Assembly (NCBI GenBank): GCA_000310025.1
Contig: FN648615.1
Location: forward strand, 41,297-105,296
Reading direction: 5' to 3'
Length of the DNA: 64,000 nt
DNA from: Ectocarpus siliculosus
Lineage: Eukaryota; Sar; Phaeophyceae; Ectocarpales; Ectocarpaceae
The notes beneath the pieces were generated by a model. The model saw only the letters and a list, made by a program, of their open reading frames with translations. It was not told where the DNA came from and did no database searches. Position 1 is the stretch's first letter; every line of letters begins with the position of its first letter. This document shows, one piece after another, positions 44,139 to 54,975 of this stretch. The translations under genes and the position numbers were made by a program.

Positions 44139-46693
44139 AAAAATAGTAAAATACCAGGTTCAGGCAAACATTCTGCCGGATAGGCAAGGCCGAAATCTAC
44201 TCCGCGGGGCCTGTTGCTTGCGGGTCCCCCTCCAACCCCTCCGAGTTCGGAGTTCAGACGTATCGCACCAGGCCATAGACAAACACGGGATTCTTGAAGC
44301 TGGTCCCGTCGAAGGCTGCCAAGCACTTCGTGGACGTCACACAGCATCTCTCATGAATACCGTAGAGTTTACCTTTGTCTTCACTTCAAATCAGCGCTCA
44401 CAGAACTTGTGCCGTTTCTCCAACCCGTGGTCACACTGAAGGGTTCCTCTCCCTGAGCCCCCTACTCACCCCTCCTGCGGTGCTGTGCACCTTCGATTTT
44501 CAATGCCAGAAGAGCGTAGGACTCCTCTCTCTAGATACACACAAACTGGCAATTTCCACCCAGGCTTGGCACGGAAGTGAGAGAAAAACTCACTTTGCAA
44601 GAAAAGCTCGCCTACGTCGGGATCCTAATCCCTGACCCTGGCCACTAGAAGGTTTTTGAGGATACCAAAGAGACTTCGGGGCGATGTAGAAGATGCAACT
44701 CACAAAAAACGGCGGTATCATCAAAGCAAAACACTACTATTTGGAATTCGGGGTCGTGTACCCAAACGCTAAAACCAGCAGCAGCACACGAATACAAACG
44801 GCTCAAAACCTCGGAGTTGTTTTTTTTCCTCCCTGTGTTTGCGATACATCACCCGTAGCTAAAGTTGTTTTCCGGTAGTTTGCCGGTCGGCAAGGCTGGT
44901 TGTTCGGGGTAATGGACATACACAAAAATAGTGCCAGGCAACGCCACCAGTGTGGAAGAGTCGACTGTATCAAACTACACCCGGTACGATCGAGGTCCGA
45001 AAATAAAGAGAGTAATGCGAATGATGAGCTGAAGGTTCACTCTCTGTTTCGCATTTTGGCGCCGGCAGAAAGGGTACACGCGAAAACATATTCCGGACAC
45101 ATATGCTTCCCGCGGGAAGAGGAAGCTTCAAAAAGTTCCCATGCACAATGACCTGTTCCGTGAGTACTGGCGGCCGTCGGACGTTCGAGTACGACAATAA
45201 TACAGCCCCCACAGACAATTTACTACGCTACCCGCGACCAAAATCTTGAACGCAGGCACTTCCAAGCAGGAACCATCGAGTGAGTGTCTATCTAAGCGTG
45301 CACCTATACAGATACATGATGATACAGTGTGCAACATGAGTGCAGGGCCGCCCAAGATAACCCTGGGGACAGCGCGGGGTGTCGGCCACCTCGCAGCGGT
45401 CCCCAGGCCCGCAGATGGCATACATACACAGAGGAACCAGAGACCTCAGCGAAAACGGTTTACCCTGGGTTCGGGTTCGGGTTAGGGTAGGGAGGTCAAT
45501 CATGGCAAACGACGCCTCGTTACGGGTGCCTACCTCGTGGAAGCGAAGCGTCAAGTTGATCCAATCTGGATTTCATGTACTACTGCAATTTTCGCTTTCG
45601 GGCCCTGTGTGTTTTGATGTATTCATGGTGAGACGACCAAACACCGACACAGCCCCAAGGTAAGTAGAAGTCATCAACCAAGCTCCGACGGGCTGCGAAA
45701 AAGACGGCCGATGAGCTGGTAGCTGGCGCCGCGAGGATTCGAACGAACAAATATGCGTGGTTTTGTGTTTTGGACACGGTGGTGAGCACTTGACCATGAT
45801 ATGCTCTTCTTCTGAGGGATAATTTGATGAAAGTATTGGATTTGGTGAGGCCTTCCTGCGTTGGCCCGTGGTCCCGCCCAACCTTCCTATTTCGATTCTT
45901 CTTGTGACCATCTGTTCAGGTCCGCTTTGAGTTGAGACTCACCCACAACTTACATTAACTGCTCCCATCGGCATGCATGCCGACCAAGTAGACGCAACGT
46001 GAAGTGTCGGAGATCGAGCAGACACGAGCACATGCGAAAGTCCGCGCAACGGCGCGTCGCATAGATACGTATCTGGCTTCCCAACTTTCCCTTGGCCACG
46101 AACCCCTATTCATATATGGGAGCTCTTTTGTAGCGCGCTGCGGTGCTCTGCCTCTTCCGTCAACCGCTAATCCCACAAGCGACTCTTGCTGCGAGTTCCG
46201 TACTCAAACGATTCATGTAACTCAGTTGAAATCGGGAAAGGTGTTTTTCACCGATTGTTAAACCCTGCAGAGACGGTTTCGGCCGATTACAAGAAATGAC
46301 ATGAGGAGAAGCCCGCTTTTAGGCACCCCCGAGTAATACCGCGACTTTTAAGGCAAACGATCGCTAGACATATTCATATTTCCATGTCCCAATACCCCTG
46401 TTTGCGTTTCGTCTGATTCTACAGGAATGATCTCCGAGCACCTCAGAGGCTTCAACAAACTACGTTTTCTTCAGCGAAAACCAGTCTACCAAATAGGTCA
46501 GACCGGCGTATTTTCGAAGAATAAAACGGTCTTCCGATGCGCAAGCGAATACATCCAAAACCAGGGAACCCTTCTTGATGCTTGACACGAATATTGTCCC
46601 GGTTTACTGTTTCAAGAACAATCATCTACGTAGGCAAGACACTATAGGAGCTTCATCACACAATTTCTCACCACCATTCGCTGTTTGGTGCAG
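44139..46693. other. No gene recognised
   Basis: No convincing exon was found on either strand. A TTCGGGTTCGGGTTAGGGTA telomere-like tract lies at 45473-45492. A tRNA-complementary motif at 45724 is listed separately. Confidence 0.4.
45724..45745 (+). promoter_or_regulatory. Possible retrotransposon primer binding site relic
   Basis: TGGCGCCGCGAGGATTCGAA is the complement of a tRNA 3' end including CCA and the T-loop TTCGAAT. Eukaryotic tRNA genes do not encode CCA, so this is better read as a primer site or tRNA-derived relic. No LTR was recognised beside it. Confidence 0.3.
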
Positions 46694-46765
46694 GGCCGAT
46701 ACCCAGGGAGCTTGGAGCCCTCACAGAGCTGAAGAAGCTCGTTCAGCGCGACAATCAGCTTTAAG
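46694..46765 (+). pseudogene. LRR exon, plus strand, decayed
   Basis: 72 nt after a GTGCAG acceptor, coding PIPRELGALTELKKLVQRDN. The last full codon is TAA and the donor is GGGAAA instead of GGTAAG or GGTGAG. It lies opposite to the minus-strand LRR exons. Confidence 0.75.
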
Positions 46766-46822
46766 GGAAAGGCGGGGTCGTACAGTTTTTACCTCCAACG
46801 TCTGCCGCTTGCAGAACCCCTT

Positions 46823-46842
46823 CTTGCCAACGCATAGGCAGG
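46823..46842. repeat. Intronic palindrome P1
   Basis: CTTGCC, eight bases, GGCAGG, followed by ATATGTTCCAGAAGCGG. It lies 70 bp from the LRR exon at 46912. Confidence 0.6.
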
Positions 46843-46911
46843 GCATATGTTCCAGAAGCGGTAAACAACCAGAGATACAGAGGAGAGCACGCGAAGTTCA
46901 GTATCTCTTAC

Positions 46912-46983
46912 CGGTGAGGTTGTTGTTGTGCAAGACGAGCTGCTTCAGCTGAGTGAGGTTCCCCATCTCCTTTGGTATTGGCC
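46912..46983 (-). CDS. LRR exon (72 nt)
   Basis: Acceptor GGGCAG, 72 nt in phase 1-1, donor CCG|GTAAGA. Codes PIPKEMGNLTQLKQLVLHNN plus NLT, one plant-type LRR of 24 residues. Its flanks, including palindromes P1 and P2, match those of the exon at 55809. The two are therefore copies of one cassette. Confidence 0.85.
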
Positions 46984-47059
46984 CTGCCCAGGTCAGCACA
47001 GTGGTACGAACAAAACTGAGGAATCACCAGACTTTCAGGTTGTTCGTAGATCTTGTTCC

Positions 47060-47076
47060 ACCCACGCGTGGGGTGA
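47060..47076. repeat. Intronic palindrome P2
   Basis: CACCCACGCGTGGGGTG, near-perfect. It is preceded by CGTAGATCTTGTTC and followed within 12 bp by TGTTCTACAAG. Confidence 0.6.
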
Positions 47077-47200
47077 GTACGTGTGTTCTACAAGCCGGGA
47101 TAAATACATTTCGTTCCTTTCGCTAATGCATTTGCAGCAGCATAGCGGGGGAAACAAATCAGGATTCTCAGGGTGATAAAGCTTTCAGAACTACACTGGT

Positions 47201-47220
47201 CCTGCCAACGCGTGGGCGGG
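47201..47220. repeat. Intronic palindrome P3
   Basis: CCTGCC, eight bases beginning AACGCG, then GGCGGG. The LRR exon at 47276-47347 follows 55 bp later. Confidence 0.6.
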
Positions 47221-47275
47221 ATTCATGCATGCTGCTTCTCCAGAATTCAGAAGAAAAACCAAGTTGTTCGATCAC

Positions 47276-47347
47276 CTTCCAGGTTGTTGTCGCTGATCCC
47301 CAGGGACACTAGAGCTGAGAGGTTCCCCAGCGCCTCGGGTATAGTTC
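47276..47347 (-). CDS. LRR exon (72 nt)
   Basis: Acceptor GTGCAG, 72 nt, phase 1-1, donor AAG|GTGATC. Codes TIPEALGNLSALVSLGISDN plus NLE. The consensus hydrophobic positions are kept. It lies between palindromes P3 and P4. Confidence 0.85.
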
Positions 47348-47517
47348 CTGCACCAGGTTGTAGGGCGAGATGGAGAAAAAAAAGCAGCACATTAGTTTTC
47401 CATACAATTAGTGCGAAACACAGATCTCACGTGGTTTGCGGGACAGGATCTACGGAGATCGTGCATCTAAACAAACCAAAAACTTGTGTACATGCCAATT
47501 GAGCTGGGGACGCTTAC

Positions 47518-47589
47518 CGCTGAGCCGATTTTTCCAGAGAACAAGATTTTGCAGTTCGCTGAGCTGTCCTAGAGACGCCGGGATTTCGC
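47518..47589 (-). CDS. LRR exon (72 nt)
   Basis: Acceptor ATGCAG, 72 nt, donor GCG|GTAAGC. Codes EIPASLGQLSELQNLVLWKN plus RLS. It is the last intact LRR exon before the satellite and LINE block at 48-55 kb. Confidence 0.87.
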
Positions 47590-47659
47590 CTGCATAGCAT
47601 TGGGGGTTGGGGAGGAAGTTTACATGAGTTTTGCGTATTCGATCTCCGTAGATCTTTCT

Positions 47660-47677
47660 CCGCCCAGGCGTGGGCGG
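47660..47677. repeat. Intronic palindrome P4
   Basis: CCGCCCA, four bases, TGGGCGG, a perfect 7-bp stem. The outer arms CGTAGATCTT and AAGCTCTACG extend it to about 20 bp with few mismatches. Confidence 0.7.
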
Positions 47678-47773
47678 GACAAGCTCTACGAATATCGATA
47701 CTGTACATGTTCTAGAAGCCACCGGACCCATGTTCTGAACTCTCCTTAAGTTTGACTTTCGCGTGTGCTGCAG

Positions 47774-47845
47774 GTCCCATTCACCCTGAGTTGGGAAACC
47801 TTGGTGGGCTAAAACCGTTCGACCTGGGGGCCAATGAGCTGGCAG
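47774..47845 (+). pseudogene. LRR exon, plus strand, donor lost
   Basis: Acceptor GCTGCAG, then codons for PIHPELGNLGGLKPFDLGAN plus ELA. The donor position reads GATGAA, so it cannot be spliced normally, and the frame runs into TAA. A second plus-strand LRR cassette. Confidence 0.75.
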
Positions 47846-48312
47846 ATGAAATAAATCGAGCAAAATTGAACTCTCTTATTTATCTAGAATACTTCGGTCT
47901 CCGTAGATGTGTGCCGCCAACCCATCAGCAGGCCTCATCCAGAATGTAACACAAAAAACGGCACTGCTATTTGCTCCACCGCTGGAGTAACTTCGTATTT
48001 GTTCCACCGGGCAGATCTCCGCCCACAGAGCTCAAATAGACCTCAAACCAATTGTATCGTGTGGGTATGCGCTACACGCTGCGTAGAAGCTGAGTGCGAC
48101 CAGTGGATGCAGAGATAAGCTGAAAAAACGGGGGTTCCGCAGCATCTCAGAAGCAGTAGTCATCTCGAACCTCCGTCCACAAAGCTTTAATTGGCCCCAA
48201 ACCTTTTGAATCGTGTTGGCACGGTCCGTACCGGTCATACAAGCTATCGGACACTCACACCCGATATGTTCCTGCAGAGGTATGGTCAATCGAGGGGGTT
48301 CCGCAGCATCAA

Positions 48313-48324
48313 GGGGGGGGGGGG
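48313..48324. repeat. G12 tract at the end of the left inverted arm
   Basis: Follows CCGCAGCATCAA. Its inverted partner is the C16 tract at 54957-54972. The same kind of tract occurs at 49451, 49998, 50029 and 50732. Confidence 0.8.
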
Positions 48325-48441
48325 AGTCATAAGTCACGCTATACCTCCCGTCACACAGCTGCACCGCGCCTAAATCTGACCGCACCGTGTTGGCACAGCT
48401 CAAAGCAATCATTCAAGCTATTGGACACCCCAATCGGACCA
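48325..48441. repeat. Inner inverted repeat, left arm
   Basis: AGTCATAAGTCACG...CACCCCAATCGG is the reverse complement of 49336-49450, with about 10 percent differences by eye. The spacer is about 0.9 kb. Confidence 0.8.
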
Positions 48442-49471
48442 GTGTGTGCAGAGAAACGTCCGCCAACGGGGGGTCAGTGGGTCAAAGGCCGGCGGAGGAG
48501 ATAACCTATATCTGTTCCACCAAGCCAAACCCTATCTACAGGGCGTCGTTTACCCCACGAAGACTTGCATTGTGTTGGCAAGGCCCACAACTATCATTCA
48601 AGCCATTGCACACCCCAATCGGACCAGTCGGTGCAGAGAAACGCCCACCCACGGGGGCTCGGTGGCTCAAAGGGCGATGGAGCAGATAGGCCGTATCTGC
48701 TCCACAGGCCAAACCCTATCTACAGCACTCTGTACAAATCCGCGCACCCTGTGTTGATGCGATGGTCAATCGCTGCGAAAATTTCACCACACCTAACGCT
48801 TGTACTTTCCTGATTTGCCGAATAGCCGTGACTCGTGGGAGACCAACGGAGTTGCTTACGTGCATGTTGCGTGCTATGACGTACCATGGAGTAGCTCTTT
48901 CTTCCGGTTTCCGTGTATTTTTCCAAACGGCAATGCCATTTACGACATCGATCTCGCACAGCAATTTTACGACACCGCACAAAATGCTTCGAAGTAACAT
49001 CGTCTGCGTTCCTACGGCTCTCAGCTGTCGCGCAAGCCCTCGTTCGTGTCATAGTGACCGGTGGTTGCTGACATATGGCTCAAAATAGCGTCACCGCACC
49101 ACCTCGGCGGTGTCGTAAATAAGATGCTCATGTACGACACCGCAAATAACTTTCCGAAAACACCCCCACTTCGACACACGAAAACAATTGAGCTGTGTTC
49201 CCAGGCCCCCGGCTGTCGCACAAGCCGTCATTGGGCCCAAACCAACATGTGGTGCTGGAGGTATGCCGAAGAATGCGGCCGCAGCACCAACTCGGCGTCG
49301 TCGTAATTAAGCACATATTTACGACACCGCGCCATTGATTGGGGTGTCCGATAGCTTGAATGATTGCTTTGAGCTGTGCCAACACGGTGCGGTCAGATAT
49401 AGGCGCGGTGCAGCCGTGTGACTGGAGGTATCGCGGGACTTATGACTTTTACCCCCCCCCCTACCGGAATG

Positions 49472-49835
49472 NNNNNNNNNNNNNNNNNNNNNNNNNNNNN
49501 NNNNNNNNNNNNNNNNNNNNNNNNNNNNNNNNNNNNNNNNNNNNNNNNNNNNNNNNNNNNNNNNNNNNNNNNNNNNNNNNNNNNNNNNNNNNNNNNNNNN
49601 NNNNNNNNNNNNNNNNNNNNNNNNNNNNNNNNNNNNNNNNNNNNNNNNNNNNNNNNNNNNNNNNNNNNNNNNNNNNNNNNNNNNNNNNNNNNNNNNNNNN
49701 NNNNNNNNNNNNNNNNNNNNNNNNNNNNNNNNNNNNNNNNNNNNNNNNNNNNNNNNNNNNNNNNNNNNNNNNNNNNNNNNNNNNNNNNNNNNNNNNNNNN
49801 NNNNNNNNNNNNNNNNNNNNNNNNNNNNNNNNNNN
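49472..49835. other. Assembly gap (364 N)
   Basis: A run of N inside a repeat-rich block. The bases after it (49836-50060) look like a poorly called copy of the repeat before it, with inflated G and C runs, so the local structure is unreliable. Confidence 0.98.
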
Positions 49836-50077
49836 TTGGGCTTTTTTTGATTTATCCCCATTTTTGGGCCACCGCCCCATAGGTGGGGGTGTCCAACGGC
49901 TAAAAGGTTTTTTTGGAGCGGGGCAACCCGGGGGGGTTCAGATATGGGCGGGGCGCACCCGTGGGGCGGGGGGTTTGGGGGAATTTATATTTTTTCCCCC
50001 CCCCCTTAGGGCATGCAGGATTAGGAGTCCCCCCCCCCCCCTAGGGGAAGACCCCCCCCCCACCCCCCCTCGGCCTT

Positions 50078-50267
50078 GTTTGCCATCGGGGTTTGGGTTT
50101 TCGTCGCTTGGCAACGACGTTGTAAAACAAGCCGCCCCCCCCGGTGTTTGCCATCGGGGTTTGGGTTTTCGTCGCTTGGCAACGACGTTGTAAAACAAGC
50201 CCCCCACTCGGTGTTTGCCATCGGGATTGGGTTTTCGTCGCTTGGCAACGACGTTGTAAAACAAGCC
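50078..50267 (+). repeat. Three 67-bp tandem units
   Basis: TGTTTGCCATCGGG(G)TTTGG, then TTTTCGTCGCTTGGCAACGA and CGTTGTAAAACAAGCC, repeats at 50079, 50145 and 50212. It adjoins the low-quality stretch after the gap. Confidence 0.9.
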
Positions 50268-50683
50268 AATTCACTTCGTGAACTCGGCAACCAGGTTACC
50301 GTTTGTTTTGTTTTTCCTCTGTTTTTTTTTTGGCGGTAACCATAATGGTGGTCGAGTAGATCATGTTGTGCGGGGTCGAGAACCCTCGCTCCGCGCAAGG
50401 GGGATGATCGCACCACGTTGTGTTAAAATGGCCAAGCTTCCTCGAGGCAGTTACACAGTGCTTACAACTGTCTCTGGAAGTGAAAGCACCAGAAAGTAAA
50501 TTAAGTCATACGTAGCTGTCATCCGTACGCAAGGAAGAAAGCACAAGATGCCGAACACCCTTAGCAGGATGCAGCTCACCCTTCATGCGACTCGCCGAAT
50601 ACCTCACGGCGCTTCGCGCTTGGTGATGTGAGAGCCTGGTCCGGTGAGAACCCGGCGTGCTCCGTCCCGGCTTTGTAGGGATG

Positions 50684-50753
50684 CGAGGTCAATGGTCAAA
50701 CGACTACGGCATGCACGACTATGAGTACACCCCCCCCCCCCCCCCCCTAGGGG
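50684..50753 (+). repeat. tRNA-like half plus C-tract, left of the LINE
   Basis: GCGAGGTCAATGGTC...GGCATGCACGACTATGAGTAC, then about 18 C and CTAG. It matches the sequence at the LINE 3' end (54908-54975) at roughly three quarters of positions. It may be the tail of another LINE copy directly upstream. Confidence 0.6.
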
Positions 50754-50756
50754 AAG

Positions 50757-51210
50757 ATGTCCAGAGGTTCAGTAGGAAGGGAGAAGTTGTCATGGTGGGC
50801 GATCTCAACTCCGAGTAGGGAAAGAGCTAGTAGCGGACAGGCAATCGGGAAGCAGGGAGAAGACAAAGTGGATGATAACGGAGTAAGGATGCTTGAATTC
50901 TTGGGAAGAAACGAGCTGATGGTGTTGAGCGGCAAAAGGGAATGCGATAAGCGGGAGTTCACCAGAAAAAGGGCCGTCTGCAAGGAGTACCCGGTTCTCG
51001 ACTACACCCTGGTAGATAGGGGGAGCACACAGATCCCAGAGTTGCACGTAAGTGCACAAGATATAGGCTCGACCGACCGCTTCCTCATATGCGCAAACAT
51101 CGACCGAGCTAGGAAGGCGGAGAGTAAGAAACAGGGGAAAGTGTTCCGGTGGAACGTGAGCGTTTGGGAGACGAGGGGACACGGGATGAATTCCAGAATG
51201 GACTGGCTGA
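50757..51210 (+). pseudogene. LINE endonuclease fragment
   Basis: VVMVGDLNSE at the start is one frame off from the following GRNELMVLSGKRECDKREFT, VLDYTLVDRG and DIGSTDRFL. These correspond to the GDxN, T, iDY and SDH blocks of APE endonucleases. The SDH His is replaced (TDR), so nicking activity is probably lost. Confidence 0.75.
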
Positions 51211-51753
51211 TAGTGTAGAGCACTTTCGGAATTTGCTGAGCAGCGTTGAAGACGGGCATATAGACGTACAAGCAGCAGGGGACAGAGTGATTGAGGGGTG
51301 GGAGTCCATAGTGAAAACAACCGCAGAGAGGGTAGTGGGAGAGAAGGTGGTACGATGTGGGGTATCGGTCAAGAGGTGGGATGACTAGCTAAAAGAAGAA
51401 ATAGGGGAACTTAGATAAGTCGTCAAGCAGTATCTGGGTGAGGGGTCTGAGGGGAGTTGGGAAAAGTACACGGCCATGAGAAAAGAGGTGAAGAGGCTAG
51501 TGGGAAAAAAAAAGTGCATTTGGGACGAAGTAGTGTAGGAGGCCAACGGAGGCTTGGAGGGGAACGTCAAGCAGGTGTGGCAAGGGAGTAGTGGGATGGT
51601 AAAAAAAAAAATGCAGGCGGGGAATACAGGGGTAGCAACCTTTGCGAGGTGTGAAAGGTGGACTAGTCAGCAGCGGGAAGGGAAAAAGGGAAGCTCTAGC
51701 AGGACTCTACGAGAGACTTGGAGTGCCGTCGGAGAATGAAGCTTTTGACCAAG

Positions 51754-52807
51754 TGTTTAACCCCTTTTGGTCTACTGTAGCCCTTAAATTTTCTGGCAAA
51801 CAAAAAAAGGGAGGAGAGTGCGGCAGAGAGAGACAGAAGTACAGCAGAAAGAGGCAAGTGTACTTCTGTAGACGCAACAGCTATCTCCGCTCATAGGTCA
51901 TGAGGGCAGCCCGCGACAGCACGGTGGGCACAGACAGGGTCATAGAAGGGTTGATGCGTGGTCGCGGTGCGGCCGGTAGGTCAGGCGAGGCTTGTAGACC
52001 CCGAAACGATCAGTCGTCAAGCCGCCTAAACTACTTTAGTTTCGGTATACTCAAATGACCGGTGAAAATGATCAGTGAGAGGGCTTGTGGACCCATAGCT
52101 GGTTCTTGCTTCTGTACTTCTCTGTCCCTCCCCAATGTGAGCCCTGCCGGCTCACTACAGCTCCCGTGATTTTCCCACAATTCCCACAAGCACGCACGCA
52201 CACCAGCACACACCTACCTTTGCATCAGTAGCTCTCTAGGCTCGGGCGAGGGTATGTGCTGGGCTATGATGATCGTGTATATGTTACTATCTGTGTGTTG
52301 GACTCGTCTATACTGCTGCTGCTGCTGCTGTGTAGTATAGCCGCTGACACGATGACTGCTGGATCTTGGGAGTGTACGATTTTCAAATTTGGAGAATATG
52401 CAGCATCCCACGATATCCTGGCCTGGTTGGGCTTGAAATGTCCCGTTTTGCTGTCCTCTTGTATTGCTTTTGTGGCTTGCTAGATTCGGGCGAGGGCATG
52501 TATGTGGAGCTATTAATGTGTGTCTCTATCAAAGAATATGGGGAGCGATTCAAGGCGGCATTCGCATATAGCGCATCGTGCATTTTTCGAGTTTTGGCCG
52601 TCCCAAGGACCTTGATTACCCGCTGGCACTAACGAAGACTCATTGGTCACCGGGTAGCGCGGTCGATGCGAAAAACAAAGACGCACCCACCCATGGACTT
52701 GCCAACACCTGGCGTGGAGGCAAACTGGGCGGTAACTCCATGGCATGCCACAACACACAACACCAGCATGTACAACTGATCAATGAATGATCTGTCAGGA
52801 CGCCTGA
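51754..52807. other. Probable insertion inside the LINE
   Basis: The LINE protein breaks at SENEAFDQ (51752) and resumes at RRVKKEVDEWAKEE (52815). GACCAAG stands at both junctions (51747-51753 and 52808-52814), like a 7-bp target duplication. The 1.05 kb between has no LINE similarity and no recognised gene. Confidence 0.5.
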
Positions 52808-54305
52808 GACCAAGAAGGGTTAAGAAGGAGGTGGATGAATGGGCCAAGGAAGAAGAAGAAACATCGAAGGCAGTCGTTGGGAACGTAGAGCTGGAGAAGG
52901 AGTTCACTGAGGACGAGGTGGAGGCTTGTGTGAACAAGGTGCAGTGCCACAAAGCAGCAATGGCGGATGGGATAGTCAACGAGTTCATGAAGTTTGGTGG
53001 GAAGGGGATGGTCCAGCTGATGGTACTGCTGTACAACTGGGTGTGGAAAAACGAGCATGCGCCAAGTTAATGGAGGGAAGGGGTGGTTGTGAACCTGCTC
53101 AAGAAAGGAGACAAGACTGATCCAGGAAACTACAGGGGGGTCACACAGTTGAACACAGTAGGAAAACGTGTTACGTAAGCTGCTGAACGATAGGATAGTG
53201 GGAATATTGGAGAAGGAGTATGCAAAGTGAGGGACAGGCAGCTTTCCGAAAGAAGAGGGGGTGCGTAGACCGCGCATTCACGTTAGGGAGAATCATCCAA
53301 GGTAGAAAGAGGGCGGGAAAGCCGATCTACTGCTTTTTCCTGGACGTGCAAAAGGTATACGATACAGTATGGCGAAATGAGCTGTGGACCCGAGTACGGG
53401 ATCAAGGAGGAAAATGTGGAGAGTGCTGAAGAAGATGACAGAGTGTACGAAAAGCGCGGTCATGCTAGACGGAGAACTGTCTAAATTCTTCCAACATTGA
53501 ACAGGAGGTCCCACAAGGTTGCACTCTGTCCCCAACATTGTTCCAGGTGTTCATCAGCGATCTGTTGAAAGTCGTAGAAGCAGTCGACAAGGGAGTACAG
53601 GTAGTGGAAAGCACGGTGCCGGGAATGCTGTTTGCGGATGACTTTGTCGGGGTGTCTGACACTGCAAATGAAATTGATGCGGCGAAGGCGTTTGCTGCTA
53701 AGTGGAGATTGTCTGCCAACGTTAAGAAGAGTGTCGTCATGGTATGCAACGAGGACAGGGAGAAACCTGTAGAACATAGATGGAAGTGGGGGGTCGAGGA
53801 GCTTGCAGTAGTGGACCAGTACACATACCTCGGAGTAGATATCGCAAAGGACTGCTCGTGGAATGCACACATGTCCAAGGTAGCGGGAAAGGGCAAGCCA
53901 CGAGCAGGGAAGCTGCATTTAGTACTCGCAAACCGGCACCTCGATGCACGCATCAAATTGACGGTTTTGAAGAGCATAGTCGTACCGCCGCTAGAGTACG
54001 CCGGAGAAGTATGGGAAGGATATAAGAAGGTAGTCAAAGAGCTCGAGGCGGCGCAGATGAAAGCAGCGATAGTCATCCTAGGATGCTCCAAGCGCATAAG
54101 AAATGCAGCCGTCAGGGCAGAACTGGGAATCCAATCCCTACGATCGGGAAAAGACGCAAGGAAGCTGAAATGGCAGTATCGCATGTTCGACATGGGAGAG
54201 GAGAGATTGCTGAGAATAGCCTGGGAGGCGAAGTGGGAAAACAAGATGAGGGGTGTACAACCCACAGAGTGGGTCAAGGTCGTAGGTGACGTATGGAAAG
54301 GTTGA
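52783..54305 (+). pseudogene. LINE reverse transcriptase, frameshifted
   Basis: Segments in different frames: FTEDEVEACVNKVQCHKAAM and DGIVNEF (fingers), KKGDKTDPGNYRGV, then FFLDVQKVYDTVWR (first catalytic Asp), VPQGCTLSPTLFQVFISDLL, and MLFADDFVGVSD (the catalytic Asp pair). The last 255 codons are an uninterrupted frame ending at 54305. Typical non-LTR order. At least three frameshifts make it inactive. Confidence 0.88.
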
Positions 54306-54584
54306 GAAATTGAGGAAGACGATACGCTAGATACGGAGGGTCTCAACGGGTTTAAGGACAACATATGCGTTGCTTGTGCCGAGAGAGAAGAACATAATCT
54401 AAGGAAAGAACCGAGAATAAGGAGGGTCTAGAAGTGTACGGAATGTTTTAAAGAAGGAATAGGGTTCAAGGAGTACCTTCATGGACCAATGGATGCTGGG
54501 ACAAAGCTTGAGGTCAAATTCACGGGGGCATTGGCCTTCGAGACCGTAGCCGCAGATTTTGGAAGGTAGACGATGAACACGCAG

Positions 54585-54665
54585 AGTTCAAATGTGATTG
54601 CGGCTTCGAGTGCGAAGACCGTGTTCATGTAATCGCGGAATGTCGGCTGTACAAGGAGAGGGAAG
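54585..54665 (+). pseudogene. LINE C-terminal Cys/His motif
   Basis: FKCDCGFECEDRVHVIAECR has the C-x-C...H...C spacing found at the C-terminus of many LINE proteins. Stops separate it from the RT frame. Confidence 0.65.
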
Positions 54666-54904
54666 TGTACATGACTGAGCAGGGAAAAGTAGGAGAAAAG
54701 TATAGGGAGATGTTTGCGGCATGGGATGTTAGCTGTACTGGGGCATAGGAAGTGGTTTGAAAAGGTGGGAAGTGATATCGGTAGAAATTATATCGGTAGG
54801 ATAAATAGAACAGGGAAGACATTTTTAGACACCTTTGGCAAAGTAGTAAGGAAAGATTGGCCATCGGTGATCGGTCCTGTGGGAACAATGCTCCGTCCTC
54901 TCGA

Positions 54905-54975
54905 GGACGCGTGGTCAGTGGCCTAACCGCTAAGGCATGCAAAACATAAGAGTACGCCCCCCCCCCCCCCCCTAG
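54905..54975 (+). repeat. tRNA-like half plus C-tract at the LINE 3' end
   Basis: GTGGTCAGTGGCCTAACCGC, then TAAGGCATG, resembles a tRNA D-arm with a good A box (TGGCCTAACCG). It is followed by AAGAGTACG, 16 C and CTAG. The T-arm half of a tRNA is missing. Confidence 0.6.

Larger units (their letters stand above)
47967..48800 (+). repeat. Satellite array of about 180-bp units
   Basis: The landmark GTGTTGGC (last copy GTGTTGAT) recurs at 48213, 48387, 48572 and 48751, spacings 174-185 bp. Each unit has a CAAGC(T/C)ATtGgACAC motif. The first two units (47967-48312) are repeated in inverted form at 54973-55329. Confidence 0.8.
50755..54956 (+). mobile_element. Non-LTR retrotransposon (LINE), 5'-truncated and decayed
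   Basis: Order on the plus strand: C-terminal half of an APE-type endonuclease, linker, reverse transcriptase with a YADD-like box FADD, and a terminal cysteine/histidine motif. Many frameshifts and stops are present. It begins in mid-endonuclease right after a C-tract and ends at a tRNA-like half plus C-tract. It lies within the LRR array and separates its two halves. Confidence 0.85.

Noticed and set aside
50100-50267. ACGACGTTGTAAAAC matches a common cloning-vector primer region
   Set aside because: Only 15 bases match, the flanks differ from vector sequence, and the motif recurs three times in a natural 67-bp tandem repeat.
54905-54956. A tRNA gene at the LINE end
   Set aside because: Only a D-arm/A-box half is present. 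No T-arm or acceptor pairing can be drawn before the C-tract.
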